49,774 nt of DNA from Clostridia bacterium (GTDB taxonomy: Bacteria > Bacillota > Clostridia > UMGS1810): the NCBI GenBank assembly GCA_017397885.1, contig JAFQHQ010000098.1, positions 1-49,774 on the forward strand, given 5' to 3'. The number at the start of each line of letters is the position of its first letter. Within the stretch, counting starts at the first letter, position 1. The position numbers and the translations under genes are program-made. Positions 15,286 to 24,049 of the stretch are shown here, piece after piece. The notes beneath the pieces are model-generated. The model ran no database searches and had not been told where the DNA came from. It saw only the letters and a program-made list of their open reading frames with translations.

Positions 15286-18200
15286 ATGTCAAAAAAATTA
15301 TTGTCCTTAGTTTTATCTTTTATTTTGTTTATTGCAATAATTCCCATCTTGAAGTTCGAACCGGTTTTTGCCCAAGAGACTGCAGAAGAATCTTTCGTGC
15401 GCCGATATACACAAGAAGAATTAAGAGAAATGTATGAGCGTAAACGTGAAGAATATTTTCCGGATCGAAATAATTTTGAAGAATCAGAAGATTATGACCA
15501 AAGCATCATTGATGAAATAAACAATAATATTATAAATGATGACTCGTCGGTTTCTGATGCGGAACTTGGTATTTTGAATATTCAGTCTGAAAGCGATGTG
15601 GCATTGCAAAACCCGGACGTTTCTGCATATTCGATTTTGGCAACCGGTGATGATTCTGAATCTGAGACTTCTATACCACCTCCGACAGGGAAGGTTATAT
15701 CAAAAGTGTATAATGCAAACGAATCTGTTTCTCTTGGTTCGGGGGCTTTGAATTATACATATAACATTTTATCTATTCCCGGAAGAAACGGACTTGACCT
15801 TGACATTTCACTAAGGTACAACTCTGCCGATGCCATTGTGCCAAGAGGTGACTTTTCATCTGTCTCATATCCATATTGGGCACATGATTACAATAAGATT
15901 GCAACTGGATGGTCTTTTGTTGCACCAAATATTTTTGATGTAACAGAGATGGATACAATGATTGGAGAAAGAATTCGCTTTGCAGACGGTTCATCATATG
16001 CACTGTCGCCAACATATGAATTGGAGGGTTATGAACTTGATGATGTATCTCTTACCAGAGAAGACGGTGTATACATACTTACTTATTCAAACGGAATAAA
16101 GGAATATTTTGAAAATACATATGGTACACTTGTAAAACGTGAAGATCGCTTCGGGAATGAAATTGTTTTCGAATACGAAACATTTTCGGGAAATTCCGGA
16201 AGAAAGATTCATGTTCCCCGGAGAATTATCGACACAGTGGGGAATATTATAGATATCGATAATGATTTTATAACGTATAACGGAAGAAACTATCTTTCAC
16301 AAATGACTTTTTCCATTGGTGACACGGTGTATTCAACTGTCAACTTTGATACTTTTGGTTGTGCTGATATAGAGGTTGGTGTAATAGAAAGCATTGAAGA
16401 TGCAGAGGGAAATGTAACTACCTTTGAATATATTGATATGCCAAATACTAAGGAATATCGTTTTGATGAACGTCCCAACGGCAGAAGTGTACTTTTGAGT
16501 AAGGTAACTCTCCCGACCGGTGGAGTCAGAGAATATGAATATACAAAACATATGAGGTCGTATAATCACTACTACTATTACAGTTTAGAAGAATTTCCGC
16601 ATATGTATTATGAAAAACATGATGTGTATAAAGTTTCGTTGTTGAGAGATTCAGACGGTCAGAATACACAGTATTGGTATGTGGGGGATCTAAGCGGTTA
16701 TCCAAGCAGCTATCCGGACACATTTCATTCGGAACCCAAAGGCTATATACATGATGAAGAAGCAAAATATCACACAATTACATATCATAAAGATTTGTAT
16801 ACCATTTACACATTTGATTATAAACATAATCTGGTTTCCGAATGCTCGTACACCGATTTCAGGATGATTCCTTATGATGATGGATATATTGCATATGATG
16901 TTTTAATAGGAAATAATATTTATAAGATCGGACAATATCATGGAACAAAAAGTTATGCCGACCCATATTCTATGTCATACATTACAGAGCCAATATCCGA
17001 TCCGCCTGAAGTTGAAAATGAAGGCATCCTTGTATCTGTCAAAACTCACGGTAATTTTATATATGCTTTTTGGATGTCAAATAATACATATATCGCAAAA
17101 GAATATAACACATTAACAGACGAATGGTCGGTAGCAGGAAGTACAGAACGTTTACAAAGCGATGGCAATAATCTGACACCGAAAAAATTCTTGTATGCCG
17201 GAGGGATGTTCTATGCGGTAAACGGAATAGAATTTCTGATATATGACACATCTGAGCCTATCGGAAGCCGTTTTGAAAGATTCAGTTTGTCTCACTCTGT
17301 TGATGTTTTAACTTCGCAGGACGAATATATATATTATAAGTCAGGAAGCACTGTATACAAATATAATCTTTCAACCAAAACTGCGGTACAACAATATAAT
17401 ATTTCATCTCTTTCTTCAAATACGAAATATGACGGATTTCATACAAATGACGCATTGTATATTTATGAAGAAAATTCTCCAAGCACTATATATGAAGTTG
17501 ATTTTTCAAGTTGTACTTTATATTTGATTTATATGCCGTCCGACATGTCTGCGACAGACTTAATAAAAGGCTACGATGGTAATATGTACTACCTGAATGG
17601 ATATGATGAAGAGTTTGATATGAAATGTATTTACAGATTTTCTCCGGATTCTTCAGATATATGGGATATTGTTTCATACAGAATGATAAACGACACCGAT
17701 TGCAGATACTTGGTTGGTAACAACATAGTATATATATTCCACGATGTAGGACTTGGCAGAGAATTAATGGATCAACAAAATATAAGTAATGGAATTGAAA
17801 TTGCAAAGCTCAGCGGTAACAATTTCAAACTAAAAAAAATATCTTATGCTTACAACGAATATGATCAGATGACGTCAGAATCGCGATTTGTTATTTATAA
17901 TGATCAGATTACACATCTCGGAACAGTAACCATTGACTATGTACCGGGATATAATGTAGTAGGCTCCGAAACCGATATTGAAGGTAATGTAACAAACTAT
18001 GATTATACCAATTCTCCATATTTTATTCCGGTTTCGGTAACGGAGTATTCGGGAACTTCCAATGCACTTACAACAACAAATACGCTGTCATCAGATAAAA
18101 GTAAGATATTATCATCAAGCACACAATATGATGACAGAACACTGGTTACTGAATATGAATACAGTGATGCATTTTGTGGAAATGTTGAAAAAGCGGTATA

Positions 18201-21200
18201 TTCAGTAATTATAGATGGAGATTGCGAAGAACTTAATGAGGTTTCGTATATTTATGATATTAGTTGCAGATTTGTTGAGGAGAAGATATATAGTAACCGG
18301 ATATCTAATAACAACAGTTTTGTAATAACTGACCTTGGAGTCATAACGGAAAGCTATACATATGATTTGTTTGGTAATGTTTTAACTCAAACAGACAACA
18401 ATGATAATACAACATCACACACTTATGACAAAATAGGCAGGCTGACACGAACAACATATCCCGACAATACGTTTGTATCCAAAACCTATACGATATCTCC
18501 GGAAGAAAACAAAATTCGTACATCCTATAATAATCAAAATTATACAGACGAGTATTTCAATGATTTCGGAAGGATTGATGAAGAATATTATAAAGACTCG
18601 GATAACATAATAGTAGGTTACAAGGAATATTGGTATGATTGCGGACGTTTAGCATATGTTATTGATGGAGTTGGAAATCAAACCGGATATTTCTATGATG
18701 AGTACGGACGTGTTGTGATTGTTGACGTGTATAATCCTGATAACCCTTATGATATGGGTTCGTGGGTTCGGGATATAATATATGATGACATGAATTTCAA
18801 AATTACCGAAAGCACATTTTCAAGCTCAAAAACATCATATTATGATATTGCCGGCAGAAAAATCCGGGATGAACAAGAAACAGATGCCGGATTAAACTTT
18901 GTGAATTATGAATATGATTATATGGGTAATCTCATAAAAACCACCGATGCAAAGGGGAATGTAACCGAAAACATATATAATGATATGGGTCAACTAATTC
19001 GTGTAGAGGAAGAATTCAATTTTGTTACAGAATATGAATATGATCTGCGAGGAAACGTAGAACAGGTAAAATATAATGGGAAGATTCTCTCGGTAAATGA
19101 GTATGATAATTTCAACCGCCTTATAAAATCCACAGATAATATCGGTAATTCGGAATATTATACTTATGATTCAGTTGGAAATGTAATTAAATACAAAGAT
19201 CGTAACATGAATGTCACAACCAATGAATATGATAATATGTACAGGCTTACTGAAACACAAACGGAAAATATATCTGTGGAATATACCTATGATTCTTTAG
19301 GTAATATTCTTACAATGACTGATTCCACCGGAATTACGTCCTACTCATATATGTATGGTAACATTGTATCGTCCATAACAACTCCTGATAATAAAACAAT
19401 CAACTATAGCTATGATCTTGCAGGAAATGTATATATTATGACAGATTATGATAACAATGAATATGCATACACTTATGATCAGACCGGACGAATTGACACC
19501 ATAATGAAAAACGATTTGCTCATTGCAGATTATGATTATACCTATAACGGAAGCGGAGATGGGATTGAAAAAATAACCTATCCCGAAGGAACGGTATATT
19601 ACACATATGACAATGCAATGAGAGTTACAGATCAGACAACTGTTTTGTCAACAGGAGAGGCAATATCCGCTCTTCGTTACACATATGATGTTTTGGGTAA
19701 TGTTACAAAAAAATATGATGAATTGTGGCAGGATGGTGAGGAAGTTAATTATACATATAATGAGCTGAATCAACTATGCACAGAAACCGATAGAGACGGA
19801 ACTGTAACAGAGTATAGGCATGATATCTGGGACAATATCTGGGCTAAAATTACTATACCATCATCAGATTCGCAAATTACTTCAATGCAAAATGAAACAC
19901 ATAACGCAAATGAAGCTCGTACTTGTATGACCGTATATTACAATCATAATAATCTCAATCAACTTATTTCTTCCGAGGAATATATAACGGATACTGATGA
20001 TGTGTATGGCGGAACATTAAATAAAACTACAACTTTCACGTACGATGCCAATGGGAATATGCTTACCAAAAGAATTGTTGGACAAGATGATGAGGATGTG
20101 GTAGAATATAGCTATACATATAACCCGCTTAATCAGCTTACGGAATTTGAAGATGCAAATGGCAATGTAACAACCTATGCCTATGACGGAACAGGTATGC
20201 GCGTTTCCAAAACTCAAGGCGAAAATGTTCAAAAGTTCTATTGGGACAGAGGCTACGTTGTTAACGAAAGCTTAAACGGCACATTCACTGCATCAAACAG
20301 CGTTGGTACACAAGGCATTTTTGCAAGAACAACAGGAAGCGGGGAAAACGCTCAAATAAACTTTCTTTTTAAAAATGCTCACGGTGATGTAACAGATGTT
20401 GTTTCAGATGATGAACTAACAAATGAATATGATTATGATGCATATGGTAACCAAAAAGAGCTTTTAACAAATGACACCAACCCATTCAGATACTCCGGTG
20501 AATATTATGATTCCGAGAGCGGACTAATCTACCTGCGAAACAGATATTATGACCCCGAAATCGAACGATTCATTACCGAAGATCCAATTCAGGACGGAAT
20601 GAACTGGTATGCTTATTGCGGTAATAATCCGGTTATGTTTGTTGATCCGCTAGGTTTGAATCCATATACAAATTCTTTAGAAGATATGAATTGTTTGTTG
20701 GATATAATATGGACTGCAACAGGAGATGATGGATACACACATTCATATGACGAAGAGAATGAAAGATATGAATTGATATACTGCGGAGGAAATGGTGATA
20801 GTAGTGGTGGTTCAGTAATCGCGCGTGGTATGGTGAATATGTCTTTGTCTGAAGAGGTAAACATTTGTGTTTCGTTCAGTGATATGCCAAATAATCTAAC
20901 CACTTTTTATACGGCTTCGAAGAAGATAACCACTTTGACTTTGAGTAAGGGCTATATAGATAGGAACGCATCAATAAGGATGAATCGTTCCAAAGGGTCT
21001 GATCAGTTATTAAACTTCTTTCATGAATTAGATCATGCTTTGGATTTTGTTTATGGGATTTATAATAGGATATGTGTGAATGAAGGATATTATTCTAAAA
21101 GCAAGAATATTAGAATTATGCAAGAGGCGGAACTTGTTATGATGAGATCTGAAGCATCCGCTATAACAGTAGCCAATGCTATTTCTGATGAACTTGGATT

Positions 21201-21372
21201 AGGGATACATAGCTCGTTTTATTCAAGTGGATTTTATATGGATGGGTTGTGGTATCAGAACGATAAACCTGAAATCTATGGAGCATTTCCGTATGAATAT
21301 ACAAATGGAATGGCTACAATATTCCGTTCATATGGACCGAACAAACCAGATTATTATAGAATGAGAGGGTGA
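15286..21372 (+). CDS. Secreted RHS/YD-repeat polymorphic toxin-like protein with C-terminal HExxH metalloprotease domain
   Basis: The 2028-residue protein starts with a signal peptide (SKKLLSLVLSFILFIAIIPI ... VFAQ). ATG 15286 is chosen for its AAAGGAGAG site; the frame is open upstream only through the leader. An N-terminal RHS region with a beta-propeller-like stretch (about 550-850) leads to dense YD repeats (about 950-1700; YTYDSLGNI, YEYDYMGNL and similar). The RHS-associated core follows (FRYSGEYYDSESGLIYLRNR, about 1729-1748) and ends at DPLGL (1787-1791). The 237-residue variable tip contains FFHELDHALDF (His1913, Glu1914, His1917), a zinc-metalloprotease motif, with Glu1956 as a possible third ligand. 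In such proteins the shell encloses or delivers the tip, which acts on a competitor or host target. No obvious immunity gene follows. The gene is AT-rich compared with its neighbours and probably transferred. Confidence 0.88.
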   Translation: MSKKLLSLVLSFILFIAIIPILKFEPVFAQETAEESFVRRYTQEELREMYERKREEYFPDRNNFEESEDYDQSIIDEINNNIINDDSSVSDAELGILNIQSESDVALQNPDVSAYSILATGDDSESETSIPPPTGKVISKVYNANESVSLGSGALNYTYNILSIPGRNGLDLDISLRYNSADAIVPRGDFSSVSYPYWAHDYNKIATGWSFVAPNIFDVTEMDTMIGERIRFADGSSYALSPTYELEGYELDDVSLTREDGVYILTYSNGIKEYFENTYGTLVKREDRFGNEIVFEYETFSGNSGRKIHVPRRIIDTVGNIIDIDNDFITYNGRNYLSQMTFSIGDTVYSTVNFDTFGCADIEVGVIESIEDAEGNVTTFEYIDMPNTKEYRFDERPNGRSVLLSKVTLPTGGVREYEYTKHMRSYNHYYYYSLEEFPHMYYEKHDVYKVSLLRDSDGQNTQYWYVGDLSGYPSSYPDTFHSEPKGYIHDEEAKYHTITYHKDLYTIYTFDYKHNLVSECSYTDFRMIPYDDGYIAYDVLIGNNIYKIGQYHGTKSYADPYSMSYITEPISDPPEVENEGILVSVKTHGNFIYAFWMSNNTYIAKEYNTLTDEWSVAGSTERLQSDGNNLTPKKFLYAGGMFYAVNGIEFLIYDTSEPIGSRFERFSLSHSVDVLTSQDEYIYYKSGSTVYKYNLSTKTAVQQYNISSLSSNTKYDGFHTNDALYIYEENSPSTIYEVDFSSCTLYLIYMPSDMSATDLIKGYDGNMYYLNGYDEEFDMKCIYRFSPDSSDIWDIVSYRMINDTDCRYLVGNNIVYIFHDVGLGRELMDQQNISNGIEIAKLSGNNFKLKKISYAYNEYDQMTSESRFVIYNDQITHLGTVTIDYVPGYNVVGSETDIEGNVTNYDYTNSPYFIPVSVTEYSGTSNALTTTNTLSSDKSKILSSSTQYDDRTLVTEYEYSDAFCGNVEKAVYSVIIDGDCEELNEVSYIYDISCRFVEEKIYSNRISNNNSFVITDLGVITESYTYDLFGNVLTQTDNNDNTTSHTYDKIGRLTRTTYPDNTFVSKTYTISPEENKIRTSYNNQNYTDEYFNDFGRIDEEYYKDSDNIIVGYKEYWYDCGRLAYVIDGVGNQTGYFYDEYGRVVIVDVYNPDNPYDMGSWVRDIIYDDMNFKITESTFSSSKTSYYDIAGRKIRDEQETDAGLNFVNYEYDYMGNLIKTTDAKGNVTENIYNDMGQLIRVEEEFNFVTEYEYDLRGNVEQVKYNGKILSVNEYDNFNRLIKSTDNIGNSEYYTYDSVGNVIKYKDRNMNVTTNEYDNMYRLTETQTENISVEYTYDSLGNILTMTDSTGITSYSYMYGNIVSSITTPDNKTINYSYDLAGNVYIMTDYDNNEYAYTYDQTGRIDTIMKNDLLIADYDYTYNGSGDGIEKITYPEGTVYYTYDNAMRVTDQTTVLSTGEAISALRYTYDVLGNVTKKYDELWQDGEEVNYTYNELNQLCTETDRDGTVTEYRHDIWDNIWAKITIPSSDSQITSMQNETHNANEARTCMTVYYNHNNLNQLISSEEYITDTDDVYGGTLNKTTTFTYDANGNMLTKRIVGQDDEDVVEYSYTYNPLNQLTEFEDANGNVTTYAYDGTGMRVSKTQGENVQKFYWDRGYVVNESLNGTFTASNSVGTQGIFARTTGSGENAQINFLFKNAHGDVTDVVSDDELTNEYDYDAYGNQKELLTNDTNPFRYSGEYYDSESGLIYLRNRYYDPEIERFITEDPIQDGMNWYAYCGNNPVMFVDPLGLNPYTNSLEDMNCLLDIIWTATGDDGYTHSYDEENERYELIYCGGNGDSSGGSVIARGMVNMSLSEEVNICVSFSDMPNNLTTFYTASKKITTLTLSKGYIDRNASIRMNRSKGSDQLLNFFHELDHALDFVYGIYNRICVNEGYYSKSKNIRIMQEAELVMMRSEASAITVANAISDELGLGIHSSFYSSGFYMDGLWYQNDKPEIYGAFPYEYTNGMATIFRSYGPNKPDYYRMRG

Positions 21373-21378
21373 ATTGAT

Positions 21379-22809
21379 ATGAAAATGAAATTAGGTATGA
21401 TGATGTGCTTTATACTTTTATTCAATAGTATTTTTATTTCATACGATTCAGCAGCTAAAAAAATTGATATTACAGAAAACGATGTAATATCATATGTTTT
21501 AGGCGAAAACTGTCTTGATGTTTTGCCTGATGGCAAACATGATAATGATACATTGACGAGAGGAGAAATGATAGAAATATTAATTAAATATACAAATGTG
21601 AATGATGATTATAAAGGAGCTCTTTTGTACAGTTTAGGTCTTTATGAAAGGTATCATCCGTTTTTGGAATACGGAGATTATCATTCGGACACACAAAAAG
21701 AAGAAGGTGTTCGTCGACTAAATCATATTGGAATTTTGCCTAATGTATTTTTGATATATCCTGAAAAATTGTGTACTTGGGAAGATGCAATTACTATGAT
21801 TGTTTCTGTTTTTGACAGATATAATTTATCAGAAAGTTACGGCGGAACAATCGAATATGCAAAATTTCGTAATATATTGAGGAGTGATGTAGCATTAGGT
21901 GAACCTATTGATTTCAAAGGAGTAAAGGAACTTTTGTTTTATGCCTTATTTACTGTTGTTATGCAGAGAGATTATCTGAAGCATGGAGATGTTTATTACG
22001 AATTTCTATCAGACTGCTTGTACTTATGTCATGATTATTATTACAAAATTGGATATCCGATAAAATCATATAATGGAATAAAAATTAATGATATAATGTA
22101 TTTTGGTGAAGCTGATGTTGATTTTGAAGAATATGTGATATGTCTATATAAAATAGAGAATGGAAGAAAAATGATAAAACAATGTTTGAATATTTCTGAA
22201 TTAATGTATGAAAATATTCTGGCAGTAAATTCAGTATACAATGTAAGCAACACACGAACTGAAACAGAAGTACATGATTTGTTTTCACCGGTTGAAGTTG
22301 GCGAATTTATAGAATCAACGAAACCGATTGATAAGGAGTTTGAATTGAAATCAAGAGGGATTGATTTATGGCAAAGTTCAACAGGAGATACAATTACAAG
22401 GGCACAGGTTGTTAAGACGGCATTACAACTTTCAGGTAGAAATTTTCTTGAAAATCATCCGTTATATCAGGGAAATCTTCCTTTTTATGACATTACCAAG
22501 GAAGATGCGTCATATATTTATATTTCAGCTGCATACAACTCCGGGGCGATTGAGGGTTATGGTGACGGATTTTTCTATCCGGAAAAAGCATGTACGTGGG
22601 GTGAAGCAATTAAAATTTTATGTTGCCTGACAGGTCATAGTATACAAGCTGAAAAACTTGCTTTAGAAAAATCGGACAACGTTTTTCCAAAGTATTATGA
22701 AGAAGTTATGTATTCTTTTAATTTATCTGAATTTGATATACCTTATGATGAAATTCGAATTAAAGATTCGTTTGTAGAATTGGTATGGAATTTCATGTGG
22801 ATTCCCTAA
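21379..22809 (+). CDS. Secreted SLH-domain protein
   Basis: The 476-residue protein has a signal peptide (KMKLGMMMCFILLFNSIFIS...A) and S-layer-homology motifs near both ends. LTRGEMIEILIKYT lies at about residues 54-67. The C-terminal copy is clearer, with YISAAYNSGAIEGYGDGFF followed by YPEKACTWGEAIKIL around 376-410. SLH modules hold proteins on the cell wall through pyruvylated secondary polymers. The middle part is not recognised. It starts 6 bases after the RHS stop, and its ribosome site GAGAGGGTGA spans that stop, so it is translationally coupled to the RHS gene. It could be a cell-surface partner. An immunity role is possible by position but nothing in the sequence supports it. Confidence 0.75.
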   Translation: MKMKLGMMMCFILLFNSIFISYDSAAKKIDITENDVISYVLGENCLDVLPDGKHDNDTLTRGEMIEILIKYTNVNDDYKGALLYSLGLYERYHPFLEYGDYHSDTQKEEGVRRLNHIGILPNVFLIYPEKLCTWEDAITMIVSVFDRYNLSESYGGTIEYAKFRNILRSDVALGEPIDFKGVKELLFYALFTVVMQRDYLKHGDVYYEFLSDCLYLCHDYYYKIGYPIKSYNGIKINDIMYFGEADVDFEEYVICLYKIENGRKMIKQCLNISELMYENILAVNSVYNVSNTRTETEVHDLFSPVEVGEFIESTKPIDKEFELKSRGIDLWQSSTGDTITRAQVVKTALQLSGRNFLENHPLYQGNLPFYDITKEDASYIYISAAYNSGAIEGYGDGFFYPEKACTWGEAIKILCCLTGHSIQAEKLALEKSDNVFPKYYEEVMYSFNLSEFDIPYDEIRIKDSFVELVWNFMWIP

Positions 22810-22849
22810 ATGACACATGAATTGGATGAAAGTTACCATAATAATACAG

Positions 22850-22900
22850 CAAATTGTAACAGCTTGGGGACGGAACAGTTTGGGGACGAACAGTTTGGGT
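22850..22900. repeat. GGGGACGG/CAGTTT intergenic repeat, copy 1
   Basis: AGCTTGGGGACGGAACAGT followed by TTGGGGACGAACAGTTTGGG. The 26-bp segment 22855-22880 recurs exactly at 23965-23990. This family resembles GGGGACGG-type repeats that I know as dispersed extragenic elements in Firmicutes, often linked to IS200-like/RAYT transposases. No transposase lies in the window. Confidence 0.7.
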
Positions 22901-22957
22901 TGCCGGTTATATTTGATTTGTTGCGTTGATGAAGAACGAATGGAGGTAATTTATAAA

Positions 22958-23939
22958 ATGAAAAGGATTGCTATATTTTCGATATTAGTACTTTTGATTT
23001 CGAGTTTATTTTATTCTCATTCACCTGTATTTGCAGATTCGAATAAGAATTATTCTGATGAATCTCTGGGAATTGCAAAAAAGTTTTGCTTGATTTGAAT
23101 ATATGGGAAGATTTTGATGAAACTGAACCTTATTTAACAAGAGCAGAAGTCGCTGCGTATATGTGTATGACAGTCGGAAGTTATAAGCTTCAATATGCCG
23201 ATTCTTATTTTCCGAAATATCTTGATGTGACTGCAGAACATTGGGCTAGCGATTGGATTCCCCACATTGATTTTATAAGAGATCCGCTTGGGTTCCCGGT
23301 AATGAGTGGTGATGGAAATGGATATTTCAGACCGGATGATTATATAACATATCAAGAATTTGTGAAAACGATAGTTACATGGACAGGATGGAGTGCATAT
23401 GCCGTACTGGAATTGGATGGATATCCATATGGTTTTTGGAAAGTTTCAAAAATGCTTGGTATAAATCCATTTGATGAATCTAAAATGACGCAATACATTA
23501 CAAAAGACGATGCTGTTTTTTGATGTACAAATCCATTATCATTCCTCATTTATATACCGGCGGATTCACATCGGATTTAAGTTGTGATATTGATATTGAC
23601 TTCCCACATATTGATAATGCATCAGTTCCTACACTTCTAAGTCAAATATATAACATTCGAAAACCTGTGTCAAAAATTGATGATGATAGCTTTTATATTG
23701 ATGGTAAAGTTTATTATGGTAATATCAGCGACATAGATTTTAGTAATGGAGATGTTTTGTGTTTATGTTTATATATGAAATATATGGATCAGAATATTCA
23801 GAAAAACAAGATTATTGGTTGTTATCCGATAACTTCAACAGATTTTGACAATCCTCAACATATAAGTGAAGAATTAAAAAATTGGGATCATTTGAATAAA
23901 AGAAGTGATGAATATCGGGATTTTAAAAATATGCAATAA
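22958..23939 (+). pseudogene. SLH-type secreted protein gene broken by two frameshifts
   Basis: The ATG at 22958 with a GGAGG site opens a signal peptide (MKRIAIFSILVLLISSLFYS...VFA), but the frame stops at 23098. The next frame (to 23523) continues a good SLH sequence: YLTRAEVAAYM, then YLDVTAEHWASDWIP and GDGNGYFRPDDYITYQEFVKT. A third frame then runs to 23939. Both breaks are at homopolymers, A6 near 23080 and T6 at 23516-23521. Across the second break the product aligns with the C-terminal part of the next LRR protein (DAVFLMYKSIIIPHLYTGGF against EACDFIYDIVQIPTIQYQGG). The pieces therefore form one gene of about 326 codons. It is either decayed or affected by sequencing errors. Confidence 0.75.
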
Positions 23940-23940
23940 G

Positions 23941-24013
23941 GACCGATTGAGGACGTACATTTTTTGTAACAGCTTGGGGACGGAACAGTCTGACGGGGCA
24001 GTTTTTGTTACAA
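23941..24013. repeat. GGGGACGG/CAGTTT intergenic repeat, copy 2
   Basis: This copy contains the 26-bp block shared with 22855-22880. It also contains a 30-bp block (23984-24013, CAGTCTGACGGGGCAGTTTT core) that recurs exactly at 26370-26399 and with one change at about 27197-27226. Confidence 0.7.
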
Positions 24014-24049
24014 AAATAATGATTAATAATTAAACATTAGGAGGAGAAA

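Noticed and set aside
22817-22957. N-terminal extension of the broken SLH gene
   Set aside because: It lies in the repeat and would precede a clear signal peptide with its own GGAGG site.
23075-23090. Programmed -1 frameshift at A-AAA-AAG in the SLH gene
   Set aside because: The phase is right, but a second break downstream has no slippery site, so decay or sequencing error explains both better.
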